Of a stretch of DNA of 64,000 nucleotides, positions 31,880 to 41,236 are shown piece after piece. How positions within the stretch are numbered: position 1 is the stretch's first letter; every line of letters begins with the position of its first letter. Origin of the DNA: Streptomyces aculeolatus (lineage in GTDB: Bacteria; Actinomycetota; Actinomycetes; Streptomycetales; Streptomycetaceae). The notes below the pieces were generated by a model. The model was not told the origin of the DNA. It saw only the letters and a list, made by a program, of their open reading frames with translations, and made no database searches. Where the stretch lies: positions 62,001-126,000 of the forward strand of contig NZ_JAINRD010000026.1 in the NCBI RefSeq assembly GCF_020400605.1, given 5' to 3'. The position numbers and the translations under genes are program-made.

Positions 31880-34800
31880 TCACTCGATGTCGATGGTGAA
31901 CGTGGACGTGGTGTTCTTGATGTCCTGCGCGTTGTCCCTCATGGTCAGGTTGCGGAACGTGACCTCGCCGACCGCCGGGCCCTGGCCGGCCTCGGGCATC
32001 TCGTTCGCCCACAGGCCGAAGCCGGACTTGGCGTCGTAGGCGTCACCGCTCTTGCGGGCGCCGCTGATGGAGATGTCGGTGAGGACCGTGTCCTTGATCG
32101 GGAACTGCGGCTGGCCCCCCACGTAGTTGGTCTGGAACATGATCCCGGAGTACGTCGGGTCGATGATGTCGACGTTGTTGATCCGGATGCCCTGGAAGAC
32201 CTTCGAGGCGGAGAAGAGCCAGATGCCGGGGAAGGTCTGCGCGCCCCAGAAGTGTCCGCCGCAGCGTTCGATGGTGATGTTCTCCAGGGTCGTCGGCTCG
32301 GTGCCGAAGCCGTTCATCGGATAGCCGAAGTCCAGCGAGCTGACGGTGACTCCGGAGTAGACGAGGGTGTCGGCGATGCGGATGTTGCGGAAGGTGTTGT
32401 CGTACCCGCCGTAGACGGCGATGCCCGCGGCCCGCCAGGTGAGCAGCGACGTCAGGTTCTCGTAGACGTTGCTGTGCATGTCGGCGCCGCCCGCGTCGAT
32501 GGCGGAGAAGAGCGCGAAGCTGTCGTCGCCGGTGGCGCGGGACTCGTTGTTGACCACGTGGGCGCCGGTGCTGCCGTTGGTCATGTTGACGGCGTCCGCG
32601 AAGGAATTGCGGATGCGGGAGTTCTCGATGGTGATGTCGTCGGTGTTCGCGCCCCAGTAGAGGCACACCATGTGCTCGTTCCAGATGTCGTCGATCGTGA
32701 TGTCGGAAACGTTCTGGAAGTCGAAGACCTTGCCGGGGCCGTCGATGCGGCTGGTGTAGTTGCCGAAGTAGGCGAAGCCGCGGAAGGCGGAGCCCGCCGC
32801 CGCCTGCTCGGCGCGGAAGCCGACGTCGGTGTTCTGCTGGCCGGCCGGCGCGTGGAAGCGGGTGTACCAGGGGCCGGCGCCGACGACCTGCACGGACTTG
32901 CCGTACACCTGGAACTTGCTCGACGTCTGGTAGTCGCCGGGCGGCAGGTAGACGCCCTTGAGCTGTCCTGTGGTGTCCATCCGGACGCGGTCCAGGGCGT
33001 TCTGCACGTCCTGGTGGGTGACGCCGTCGGGCACGGTGTACGAGGCCGGGTCGGGGTTCGCCTGCGGCGCGACCTGCTCCAGGCTGACGAAGTCGATGGC
33101 GTAGCGGGAGGTGTTGGCCGCATCCTTCTGGAGCCGGATCCGGCTGCCGGCGGGCACGGTCTCGTCGAGCATCAGGTTCGCCTCGTCGTAGATGTGCCGC
33201 GCCGGGCCCGACCCGGGGTCGTTGCCCGGAGCGGCCTCGGCGCCGTAGAGCCAGGCGTACTTCGAGGTGAGGCTGATGGCCTTGTGAAAGGTGCCGTCGA
33301 CGTAGACGTTCAGGGTGGCGTCGATGCCGCCGCCGCCCGGCGCGTCGGGGATGGAGAACCGCGTGACCAGGGTGTTCGTGCTGGCCCTGGTGGTGAACTC
33401 GACGGACTCGCCGGTCTGGTCGAGGGTCACCGCGCGCCGTCCGGACGCCTCGCCGGCGACGTCGCCGATGGTGCGGTTGGGGCCGACGACCTGCGCGCCG
33501 CCGGCGACGGCGCCGTCCTCGGCCTCGTACATGTCGTACGGCATGTCCGCGCCGCGGCCGACGAACAGCGACTCGGTGCTGGTGTTGTTCTCGCGCTTGA
33601 CCGGCACCTCGTTGGCGTCGGCGGCGATCTCCACCGCGACGGTGTACGAGCCGTTGGCGGCCGTCCACGTGCCGAGGTCGACGGGGGCGGTGGTGGCGCC
33701 GGCGGCGATGGCGCCGTTGTGCGCGCCGTTCAGCGTGGTGACCGTACCGCCGGAGGAGTTGCGGAGCGTGAGGGTGACCGGGTGGCTGCCGCTCGCGGAG
33801 GCCTGGGTGCCCTGGTTCTTCAGCGCCACGGCGAAGCGGACGCTCTCCCCGCCGGTCGGGGAGCTGGGCGTCCGGGTCACCGAGGCGGCGACGAGGTCGC
33901 TGCTCTGCACGGGCGAGACGGTGAGCGCCGTGGGCGCGGTGTACTCGTTGTTGCCCTCGTCCTGTTCGACGACGGTGTCGTCGGGGTCGGCGACGGCGGA
34001 GAGTTCGTACTCGCCGGCGTCGTGCGCGCCGGTGTCCGCGGTCACGGTCTGCGTGGCGCCCGGGGCCAGCGCGCCGACGTCGGCGGTGCCGGCGGGCTCG
34101 CCGCCGACCAGGAAGCCGACGCCGGTGGCCGCCGCGGGCTCCTCGCCGGCGTTGTGCACGGTCGCGGAGAGCGCGACCGGGTCGGTCTCGTCTGGGTCGG
34201 CGGGGGTGTGGGTGATGCCGGTGACCTCCAGGTCGGGGTTGGGCGCGGCGGTGCCGAGGACCTGGAGTTCGCCGACCTGGCCCGCGGGGGCGCCGGTGTT
34301 GGCGGTGAACGACAGCCGGAGGGCGGCGACGCGGCCGCTCACGGGGACGGTGACGCTGTTGCCCGTGGCGGGGTCGAAGGCGTACTGCGCGCCGGCCTTG
34401 AGGGAGGTGAAGGAGTCGCCGTCCTGCTCGCGGCCGAGGACGGAGAAGGTCTGGGTGCGCGGGCCCCAGATCGCGTCCGGGTTGAGCTGGACGACGACGG
34501 CGCTGACGTCGGCGTTGGCGCCGAGTTCGACGGTGAGGGTGTTGGGGTAGCTGCCGCCCGCGCCCTCCCAGTAGGTGGCGCGGTCGCCGTCGTTGGCGTT
34601 GGCCGCCACGAAGCTGTGCACGGTGGAGGAGGCGGTGATCGGCTTGCCCGCGGCGAGGTCGGGGTCGGCGGCGGCCGCGGTCGCGGCGGCGGTGCCGGGG
34701 GCGGGCGCGGCGAGCGCCTCGGCGGCGGCGGTGGCGGCCGGGCGGGCCGCGGCGGTCACCTTGTTGCTGTCCGGCGACTGGTTGTCCGCGCCGTCGCGGG

Positions 34801-35947
34801 CACGGACGCGGTACGTGACGGACTCGCCGGGCGCCGGGGTGTCGACGTACGCGGTGGTGTCGGCGGCGACGCCGGTGCGCAGCACGCCGTCCGCGTAGAC
34901 GTCGTAGCCGGAGACGTCGTCGGAGCCGTCGGCGGGCGGCTGCCAGTCGAGCTGGACGCGGCCGTCGGGCAGCGCGGTGCGGGTCAGGTCCCGGGGGGTG
35001 CCGGGCGGCTGGGTGTCGCCCTCGGCCGGGCCGTAGACCTCCAGCTCGGCCAGCCGGGCGCTGCCGGTGCCGGCGGTGAAGAGGACGCGTACGTGGCGGG
35101 TGACCGCGGTGTCGAACGACAGGGTCGCGCTGTGGTCGCCGGCGGCGCCGAAGGCGATGTCGCGGGCGGCGGTCAGGTCGGTGAACTCCCGGCCGTCCGT
35201 GCTGCCCTGGAGCTTGAGGTTCTGCACGCGCGCGGAGCCGCCCTCGGGCACCTTGAGCACGGCGCGGTCGATGCCGACGGAGGCGCCGAGGTCGGCCCGT
35301 AGCCACTGGTCGCGCTTGCTCTTCCGGCTCTGCCAGAAGCTGTCGCGGTCGCCGTCGCCGGCCCGGGCGGCGGTCTGGTCGCCGGTGTGGCTGCTGGCTT
35401 CGAGGGGGCGGCCGGCGGCGAGGTTGCGGTCGGTCCCGGCGGCAGTGTGCACGACGAGTTCGGCGAGCCGTGCCGGGCGGTCGGCGGTGGCGCCGGCGAA
35501 CTGCACGCGCACGTACCGGGTCAGGGAGGCGGGGAAGCCGACGGTGACGGTGTTGTCGGCGGCGGGGCGGAACGCGCGGGCGCCCTCGGCGGACAGGGTG
35601 TGGAAGCTGGTGCCGTCGGCACTGCCCTGCACGGCGAGGGTCTGCTTGCGCGCGGCGGCGTCCGCGGGCAGCTTGAGCACGACCTCGTCGACCCGCGCTT
35701 GGCGGCCGAGGTCGGTCTGCACCCACTGCGGGCCCGTGCCCCGGCTCTGCCAGTACGTGTCCTGGTCGCCGTCCGTGACCTCCGCCGCCGCGTGCCGCGG
35801 CGCGGCGCTGCTGGCGGCGGCGGGCCGGCCGGCGGCGGCGTCGGAGCCGGCCGCCGCGACGGCGGGGAGCGCGGGCAGGCCGAAGAGCAGCAGTCCGGTG
35901 GCGACGGCGGCGACAGTGGGCCGATGTCTCGAGCGGTGCTTTCTCAT
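31880..35947 (-). CDS. Secreted multidomain GH87 alpha-1,3-glucanase/mycodextranase-like protein
   Basis: 1,355-residue exported protein. In order: signal peptide (1-33), two F5/8 type C (discoidin) domains (about 36-300), fibronectin type III (306-395), a third discoidin (429-565), two CARDB-like Ig domains (566-800), a CBM35-like module starting MYEAEDG (800-957) and a right-handed beta-helix (960-1355). The helix carries the GH87 pattern: SFADAVNMTNGS supplies one catalytic Asp and TGDDSFALFS a pair. GH87 enzymes cut alpha-1,3-glucan of fungal walls and dental mutan. ATG at 35947 begins the basic signal peptide; the longer upstream frame is non-coding. It stands alone. The discoidin and FN3 modules suit binding to insoluble glucan. 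Confidence 0.9.
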   Translation of the reverse strand: MRKHRSRHRPTVAAVATGLLLFGLPALPAVAAAGSDAAAGRPAAASSAAPRHAAAEVTDGDQDTYWQSRGTGPQWVQTDLGRQARVDEVVLKLPADAAARKQTLAVQGSADGTSFHTLSAEGARAFRPAADNTVTVGFPASLTRYVRVQFAGATADRPARLAELVVHTAAGTDRNLAAGRPLEASSHTGDQTAARAGDGDRDSFWQSRKSKRDQWLRADLGASVGIDRAVLKVPEGGSARVQNLKLQGSTDGREFTDLTAARDIAFGAAGDHSATLSFDTAVTRHVRVLFTAGTGSARLAELEVYGPAEGDTQPPGTPRDLTRTALPDGRVQLDWQPPADGSDDVSGYDVYADGVLRTGVAADTTAYVDTPAPGESVTYRVRARDGADNQSPDSNKVTAAARPAATAAAEALAAPAPGTAAATAAAADPDLAAGKPITASSTVHSFVAANANDGDRATYWEGAGGSYPNTLTVELGANADVSAVVVQLNPDAIWGPRTQTFSVLGREQDGDSFTSLKAGAQYAFDPATGNSVTVPVSGRVAALRLSFTANTGAPAGQVGELQVLGTAAPNPDLEVTGITHTPADPDETDPVALSATVHNAGEEPAAATGVGFLVGGEPAGTADVGALAPGATQTVTADTGAHDAGEYELSAVADPDDTVVEQDEGNNEYTAPTALTVSPVQSSDLVAASVTRTPSSPTGGESVRFAVALKNQGTQASASGSHPVTLTLRNSSGGTVTTLNGAHNGAIAAGATTAPVDLGTWTAANGSYTVAVEIAADANEVPVKRENNTSTESLFVGRGADMPYDMYEAEDGAVAGGAQVVGPNRTIGDVAGEASGRRAVTLDQTGESVEFTTRASTNTLVTRFSIPDAPGGGGIDATLNVYVDGTFHKAISLTSKYAWLYGAEAAPGNDPGSGPARHIYDEANLMLDETVPAGSRIRLQKDAANTSRYAIDFVSLEQVAPQANPDPASYTVPDGVTHQDVQNALDRVRMDTTGQLKGVYLPPGDYQTSSKFQVYGKSVQVVGAGPWYTRFHAPAGQQNTDVGFRAEQAAAGSAFRGFAYFGNYTSRIDGPGKVFDFQNVSDITIDDIWNEHMVCLYWGANTDDITIENSRIRNSFADAVNMTNGSTGAHVVNNESRATGDDSFALFSAIDAGGADMHSNVYENLTSLLTWRAAGIAVYGGYDNTFRNIRIADTLVYSGVTVSSLDFGYPMNGFGTEPTTLENITIERCGGHFWGAQTFPGIWLFSASKVFQGIRINNVDIIDPTYSGIMFQTNYVGGQPQFPIKDTVLTDISISGARKSGDAYDAKSGFGLWANEMPEAGQGPAVGEVTFRNLTMRDNAQDIKNTTSTFTIDIE

Positions 35948-36228
35948 GGGTCGTCCAACCTGTGTGAGTTGGCTAATTGCGCTGAGATATCGAAGAATTG
36001 CAGAACGATCATGGTAAGTCCACGGCCCGAACACCCGCGCTTCTCCGGCGTTCCCAGAGGTCGAGCCGACTTGCGTGCCCATGACAGACGACCAAGCGAC
36101 CCCGGGCTTACGCAACTTGGCAGCTTGCGGACCCGCGCCACATCTGCGCCCCCTCGACCACGCGGGGTGGCCGCGCCGCACTCAACGCAAGCAACTTACA
36201 TTTCTGGCCCACTTCTTGCGTAAAACGA
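35948..36228. promoter_or_regulatory. Upstream region of the GH87 gene with four TTGCGT/ACGCAA elements
   Basis: No gene is seen in these 281 bases. TTGCGT occurs at 36071-36076 and 36216-36221 and its complement ACGCAA at 36110-36115 and 36185-36190. The outer pair of the last three extends to TTACGCAA (36108-36115) and TTGCGTAA (36216-36223). The arrangement could be a multi-site operator for the glucanase gene, but no regulator can be assigned. Confidence 0.3.
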
Positions 36229-36267
36229 GCGGTGCCCCCGGCGGGCAACTCCCGCCGGGGGCACCGC
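36229..36267 (-). terminator. Strong hairpin after the secreted-protein gene
   Basis: A perfect 17-bp stem (GCGGTGCCCCCGGCGGG and complement) with loop CAACT lies 21 bases after the stop at 36289 on the minus strand. Confidence 0.8.
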
Positions 36268-36288
36268 TGTCGCGGACAGCCGCCGCGG

Positions 36289-37059
36289 TCAGGACCGCAG
36301 GCGCACGGTCGCGGTGGGCAGCACGACCTGACCGGTGACGAACTCGCTCCACAGCCCGAACTCCAGCCGGTCGCCGGGCCGCGCGCCGGTCTCGACGAAG
36401 CCGACGGTACGGCCGCGGTGTTCGCGTGTCGCGCCGAACGAGAGCTGGAAGCGCGTGGTGCCCGCACGCTCCCCGGGCGGCACCGGACCGGGCGGCACGA
36501 TCTCGTCGGCCGCCCACCGGTAGTCGCCGCGGTACGGGTCCCGTACCCGCTCGAAGGTCTGCTCGAGGATCGAGGCGGTGCCGGGAATGACCACCAGTAC
36601 CCCGGGCGTGCCGTCGACGCGCGTGTTGACCACGGCCACGTCGTGCTCCGAGCCGTCCGGCCAGCTGCCGAGACCCTCGCCGACCAGGGAGCCGGGCGGA
36701 CAGGCGGCCACGCCGTCCGCTTCGACCACGGCGCGGGCACAGGTCGGGAAGGACTCGGGACGGAAGCTGACGGAGCGGTCGAAGAGGAAGACGAAGCGGC
36801 GGGCGCCCGCGGGCACCTCCCCCTCGGCGGCGCGGCTGCGCCGGTCGAAGGCGACGGTCACGCTCCGCCCGGGGCCGCGGGTCGCGGTGACGTCCAGGGT
36901 GTCGACGTTGTCGGTGCCCTCCACGTCCGGTTCGTACGGGCGCTGCGGCCCGCCGGGCGCGGGGTCGGGCGGGGCCGCGGGTGAGGCGGCGTGCGCGGGC
37001 GGGGTCAGCGCTGCCGCGCCGGCGAGGACAGCGGCAAGGGCCGCGGCGAGACGTCTCAA
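36289..37059 (-). CDS. Secreted protein of unknown function
   Basis: About 256 residues with a signal peptide (LRRLAAALAAVLAGAAALTPPAHA, cut near residue 26) and a Pro-rich linker. The mature part looks like a beta-rich domain (FVFLFDRSVSF, VAVVNTRVDGTPGVLVVI, GFVETGARPGDRLEFGLWSEF). Two Cys (FPTCAR and AACPPG) could form a disulphide. I do not recognise a family. The TTG at 37059 is chosen because GAGGGGGA precedes it and the signal peptide starts there; earlier in-frame sequence lacks signal-peptide character. It stands alone, ending at a strong terminator. Confidence 0.7.
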   Translation of the reverse strand: MRRLAAALAAVLAGAAALTPPAHAASPAAPPDPAPGGPQRPYEPDVEGTDNVDTLDVTATRGPGRSVTVAFDRRSRAAEGEVPAGARRFVFLFDRSVSFRPESFPTCARAVVEADGVAACPPGSLVGEGLGSWPDGSEHDVAVVNTRVDGTPGVLVVIPGTASILEQTFERVRDPYRGDYRWAADEIVPPGPVPPGERAGTTRFQLSFGATREHRGRTVGFVETGARPGDRLEFGLWSEFVTGQVVLPTATVRLRS

Positions 37060-37176
37060 GGGGTCCCCCTCAGGGAGCTCGGTGGGTCGTTCGCGGCCTG
37101 CATCGAAGCACCGGTCCCCGAAAGCGGGCATAAACGCGCCGCCCCGACCTTCCGCCGGCCGACCGCCGCGGACGCG

Positions 37177-38115
37177 TCAGGCCGCGGCAGCGGCCAGGCG
37201 GTGCGCGAGATCGGTCAGGTCGGCCTGCCGCAGCACCCGTTCGCCGAACCCCGGCAGGGGGACGTGCAGAATCTCGGTCCACCGGGCGGGTATCGCGTCC
37301 AGCCCGTGGTACGCGCCCGCGAGTCCGCCGGTGACCGCGGCGACGGTGTCCGTGTCGCCGCCCAGGTCGATCGCCGCGCGAACGGCGTCCTCGAAGCTCG
37401 CCGTGGTGCGCAGGGCCCAGACCGCCGACCCCAGGCAGGGCCAGACGGCGCCGTTGAACTCGGTTGCCCGGTCGGGATGCCAGTCGGCGGCGAGGACCGT
37501 CGCGTACCGCTCGCGGTGGTCGGGATGCACGTGGTCCAGAACCTCCGGGAGGGCGCCGAGGAGGTCGGCGCCGGCCATGCCGAGGCGGACGAGTTCGTGG
37601 AACACGGCGGTGCCCTCCCAGGCGGCGCGGTCGCCGTGTGTGAGGGCAGCGATGCGCCGGGCGGCATCCATCGTGGCCGACCGGCCGGCGCGGGCGAAGT
37701 GGACCGCGGACGTCGACGCCCTCATCAGGGAGCCGTTGCCGGCCGCTCGCCGGTTGACCTCGAAGTGGGTCGCGGCGGCCCGGTCCCACGGCATGCCGTT
37801 CGTCAGCACGTCCTCGGTCTGCAGGCCGATGTCCTTCGGGCCGGCCGCCGCCCACCGCTGGAAGCGGGCGAAGATGTCCGGCAAGTCCGGTCCGCCGCGC
37901 TCCAGTAGCGACTCCCCGACGAGAACGGCCATCTGCGTGTCGTCCGTTGCCTCCCCCGGATCCCAGCCGCCGCCCCCGCACATCTCGGCACCGCCCCCCG
38001 GCTCCGGGAACCGGGCGGTGAACGCACCCGCGGGACCGAACTCGAAGGGGGCTCCCAGCGCGTCGCCCACCGCCGAGCCGACGACCGTCGCGAGGGCCCG
38101 CTCCATGCGCTCCAT
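37177..38115 (-). CDS. ADP-ribosylglycohydrolase family protein
   Basis: 312-residue cytoplasmic hydrolase of the DraG/ARH fold. Magnesium-binding motifs are visible: GSAVGDALGAPFE near the N-terminus, EATDDTQMAVL (residues about 57-67), GNGSLMR and DLGGDTDTVAAVTGGLAGA near the C-terminus. These proteins remove ADP-ribose from proteins, DNA or small molecules. No matching ADP-ribosyltransferase is in the window, so the target is unknown. ATG at 38115 and ATG at 38106 are both possible. Confidence 0.93.
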   Translation of the reverse strand: MERMERALATVVGSAVGDALGAPFEFGPAGAFTARFPEPGGGAEMCGGGGWDPGEATDDTQMAVLVGESLLERGGPDLPDIFARFQRWAAAGPKDIGLQTEDVLTNGMPWDRAAATHFEVNRRAAGNGSLMRASTSAVHFARAGRSATMDAARRIAALTHGDRAAWEGTAVFHELVRLGMAGADLLGALPEVLDHVHPDHRERYATVLAADWHPDRATEFNGAVWPCLGSAVWALRTTASFEDAVRAAIDLGGDTDTVAAVTGGLAGAYHGLDAIPARWTEILHVPLPGFGERVLRQADLTDLAHRLAAAAA

Positions 38116-38257
38116 CCGCGCAGGCTACCGGCGCCGCACGGCGGCCGCGCGGGCCTTTCCCCGTCCTGCCGGGCCGCGGGACGTTGTCAGCGGCCCGTGC
38201 CAGACTGCACACCGTGGGCGTCGCCCGAACGGGCGTCCGCTGCCGCAAGGGGGCGCG

Positions 38258-38962
38258 ATGGGTCTGGAGATCGAGGGGCGGGCGTCGGACTCGCCGTACG
38301 TGTCGTACGTCTGGAGCAGCCGCAGCGACGGCGTCGACCGGATGACGGCGGTCGCGTCGACCGGCTGCGGCCTGGTGTTCTGGGAGTCGCCCGACGGGTT
38401 CTTCGCCTCGGTCGCGGGCCCCGAGTCGCGGGCGGGCACGGCGCCGGTGCCCGAGGAGTCCGCGTTCTTCGGCATCAGCTTCGCGCTGGGCACCTCGCTG
38501 ACGCACCTGCCGGCGCCCCGGCTCGTCGACAACGGGGTGGACATACCCGACGCGACGCGCAGGTCGTTCTGGCTGAAGGGCTCCCACTGGCCGGTGCCGG
38601 GGCCGGACGACGCCGAGGCGCTCGCCGAGCGGCTGGTGCGCGCCGGGGTCCTCGTCCGCGACCCGCTCGTCGCCGACGTGATGCGCGGCGGCACGCCGGA
38701 CGTCTCCGCGCGCACCGTGCAGCGGCGCTTCCAGGCCGCGACCGGGTTCACGCACGGCGCCGCCCGGCAGATCGAACGGGCGCGGCACGCCGCGGTCCTG
38801 CTCCGCGGGGGCGCGGCGGCCGGCGACGTCGTACACCGCCTCGGCTACTACGACGAGCCCCATCTGGCCCGCGCACTCACCCGCTTCATCGGCAGGACCG
38901 CCGGGCAGTTGCGGGACGAGCAGGGGTTCGCGGAGCCGCTGTCGCTTCTGTACAAGACCTGA
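38258..38962 (+). CDS. AraC-family transcriptional regulator
   Basis: 234-residue regulator with an N-terminal ligand-type domain (DUF6597-like) and a C-terminal AraC DNA-binding domain: SARTVQRRFQAATGFTHGAARQIERARHAAVLL, then VVHRLGYYDEPHLARALTRFIGRTAGQLR. ATG at 38258 follows AAGGGGG by five bases. The gene for a DHFR-like protein begins 69 bases downstream on the same strand, so the regulator may control or be co-expressed with it. The longer frame upstream is a shadow. Confidence 0.88.
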   Translation: MGLEIEGRASDSPYVSYVWSSRSDGVDRMTAVASTGCGLVFWESPDGFFASVAGPESRAGTAPVPEESAFFGISFALGTSLTHLPAPRLVDNGVDIPDATRRSFWLKGSHWPVPGPDDAEALAERLVRAGVLVRDPLVADVMRGGTPDVSARTVQRRFQAATGFTHGAARQIERARHAAVLLRGGAAAGDVVHRLGYYDEPHLARALTRFIGRTAGQLRDEQGFAEPLSLLYKT

Positions 38963-39031
38963 CGCGCGGCGGCGACTAACGTCCCCGACGGATTGCAGCA
39001 CTTCCGCCGACACCCGCTTCAGGAGCACATC

Positions 39032-39583
39032 GTGAGAAAGATCATCGCCAGCCTGTTCATCTCCCTCGACGGCGTCGTGGAGGAGCCGGACCAGTGGCAC
39101 ATGTCCTACTTCGACGACGAGATGGGCGAGGCGGTGGGCGCGCTGATGTCCGACACCATGCTCTACGGCCGCACCACCTACGACGGCTTCGCGGAGGCGT
39201 GGCCGCAGCGGGAGGGGACCGACGACGAGGACGCCGGGTTCGCGAAGATCCTCGGCGACGCCCGCAAGATCGTGGTCACCCACCGCGACGCCGACTGGTC
39301 CTGGCGCAACACCGAGAAGCTCCAGGGCGACCTGGTCAGCGGCGTGACCGAGCTCAAGAAGGAGTCCGGGGGGTTCGTCTCCATCGGCGGCTCGATCTCC
39401 GTGATCCGCCAACTGCTCGAACACGGGCTGCTGGACGAGTTGCACCTGCTGGTCCACCCGATCGCGGTGCGCAGGGGCGAGCGGCTCTTCGACGAGGACG
39501 ACACCAGGATCCCGCTGAAGCTGCTCTCCACGAAGGCGTTCGGCTCCGGCGTGCTGCACCTCGTCTACGGCCCGGCCGACTAG
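39032..39583 (+). CDS. Dihydrofolate reductase-like (RibD C-terminal domain) protein
   Basis: 183-residue reductase-fold protein of the RibD_C/YyaP group: RKIIASLFISLDGVVEEPDQWH at the start, LYGRTTYDGFAEAWP and GGSISVIRQLLEHGLLDELHLLVHPI. These are NADPH-binding proteins, rarely true dihydrofolate reductases, and their substrates are mostly unknown. GTG at 39032 is chosen because AGGAG lies six bases before it. It follows the AraC regulator and converges on the MFS gene. Confidence 0.9.
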   Translation: MRKIIASLFISLDGVVEEPDQWHMSYFDDEMGEAVGALMSDTMLYGRTTYDGFAEAWPQREGTDDEDAGFAKILGDARKIVVTHRDADWSWRNTEKLQGDLVSGVTELKKESGGFVSIGGSISVIRQLLEHGLLDELHLLVHPIAVRRGERLFDEDDTRIPLKLLSTKAFGSGVLHLVYGPAD

Positions 39584-39605
39584 GGACTGCCCTTGTCCCG
39601 GCGGA

Positions 39606-41153
39606 TCAGGGGCGTTCCGGTTCCTCGGCAGCGTCGGCGGCCGGGTCCTCGACCAGCGACTGCAGGGGCGGGCCCGCCACCGCGCAGTGCACGTGGCACG
39701 GCGGCTCCGGCGCCCCCGCCGCGGGCGCCTTCACCGAGCGGATCGTCAGCCAGGACAGCACGGCCCCGCCGGCGAGCAGCCCGGCGCAGATGAGCAGGGC
39801 GATGCGGAAGCCGTCGCCGAACGCCCCGGGGTTGCGGTAGTCGTCGCCGGAGAGCCCGGCGGCCAGCGGCAGCGCGGCGACGGCCAGCAGGCCGGCGGCG
39901 CGGGCCACCGCGTTGTTGACGCCGGAGGCGATGCCGGAGTGCCGGTCCGCCACCGCGCCGAGGACGGTGGCGGTGAGCGGGGCGACGGTCGTCGCCAGGC
40001 CGAAGCCGAAGAGCACGACGCCGGGCAGCACGTCCCGTACGTACGAGACGTCGTCGCCGGGGCCGCCGATGCGCAGCATCAGCAGCAGCCCGCCGGCGCA
40101 GATCGCCGGGCCGACGGTCATCGGGATGCGCGGCCCGATGCGCTCCGACAGCTTCCCGGACCGCTCCGAGAGCGCCAGCATGATGAGCGTCACCGGCAGC
40201 AGCGCGGAGCCCGCGGCGAGCGGCGAGTAGCCGGCGGAGATCTGCAGGTCCAGCACGAGGAAGAAGGTCACGCCGCCGAGGGCCGCGTAGACGACGAACG
40301 TCACCAGGTTCGCCGCGGTGAACTGGCGGGAGCCGAAGATCCCCGTGGGCAGCATCGGGTGGCTGCCGCGCCGCTGGACGACCACGAACGCCGCCAGCGC
40401 CGCCACCCCCGCGGCGCTGGTCGCGGCCAGCAGCACCGCGGAGACGCCCTTCTCCGGCGCGGCGATCAGGGCGTACGTCACGCCGGCCAGGCCCAGCGCG
40501 CCGAGCGCGGCGCCGGTCCAGTCGAAGCGCCCCGTGGCCGTCTCGTCGCGGCTCTCGGGCACGTGCCGGGCGGCGACGGCCACCACGACGGCGGCCAGCG
40601 GCACGTTGATGGCGAACACCCACCGCCAGCTCGCCGCGTCCACCAGCCAGCCGCCGAGCAGCGGGCCGAGCGCGCCGGCGATGCCGGCGAGGCCCGACCA
40701 GACGCCGATCGCGCGGGCCCGGTCCTCGGGCGCGAAGGACGCCTGGATGAGGGCGAGGGAGCCGGGCGTCAGCAGCGCGCCGCCGATGCCCTGGAGGGTG
40801 CGGGCGGCGATGAGGATGCCCACGTTCGGCGCCAGCGCGCACAGCAGCGACGCGACCGCGAACCACACCGTGCCGAAGACGAACAGCCGGCGGCGGCCGT
40901 AGCGGTCGCCGAGGGCGCCGCCGAGGAGGATGAGCGCGGCGAGGGTGAGGGTGTAGCCGTTGACGGTCCACTGCAGGCCGCCGAGGGAGGCGCCGAGGTC
41001 GTCGCCGATGGTGGGCAGCGCGACGTTGACGACGGTGGCGTCCAGGAAGGTGATGCCGGAGCCGATCACGACGGCGGTCAGCAGCCAGCGCCCGGCCGGC
41101 TCCGCGAGCCGCAGGGCCGCCGGTGCGCCGGCGGGCGGGTGGGATTCCGTCAT
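39606..41153 (-). CDS. MFS transporter, DHA2-type drug exporter
   Basis: 515-residue membrane protein with about 14 predicted helices. DHA2/EmrB-QacA signatures are present: ITFLDATVVNVALPTIGDDLGA (motif D1), LGGALGDRYGRRRLFVFG (motif A) and ARTLQGIGGALLTPGSLALI (motif C-like region). Proton-driven export of toxic compounds is the usual role. A hydrophilic C-terminal tail of about 35 residues contains CHVHC, of unknown significance. The start is placed at ATG 41153; a GTG at 41171 is an alternative. It is divergent from the universal stress protein gene. Confidence 0.9.
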   Translation of the reverse strand: MTESHPPAGAPAALRLAEPAGRWLLTAVVIGSGITFLDATVVNVALPTIGDDLGASLGGLQWTVNGYTLTLAALILLGGALGDRYGRRRLFVFGTVWFAVASLLCALAPNVGILIAARTLQGIGGALLTPGSLALIQASFAPEDRARAIGVWSGLAGIAGALGPLLGGWLVDAASWRWVFAINVPLAAVVVAVAARHVPESRDETATGRFDWTGAALGALGLAGVTYALIAAPEKGVSAVLLAATSAAGVAALAAFVVVQRRGSHPMLPTGIFGSRQFTAANLVTFVVYAALGGVTFFLVLDLQISAGYSPLAAGSALLPVTLIMLALSERSGKLSERIGPRIPMTVGPAICAGGLLLMLRIGGPGDDVSYVRDVLPGVVLFGFGLATTVAPLTATVLGAVADRHSGIASGVNNAVARAAGLLAVAALPLAAGLSGDDYRNPGAFGDGFRIALLICAGLLAGGAVLSWLTIRSVKAPAAGAPEPPCHVHCAVAGPPLQSLVEDPAADAAEEPERP

Positions 41154-41236
41154 ACGCGCAGTCAATCGCACCGCGCGGCCGGGCGCACCGCACCGGGCGG
41201 TGCCCGCCGCCCGGCGCGTCGGGTAGCGTCCGGACG

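Noticed and set aside
31814..35302. Plus-strand frame of about 1,162 codons, Gly/Val/Asp-rich
   Set aside because: Antisense shadow of the GH87 gene; low-complexity composition and no domains.
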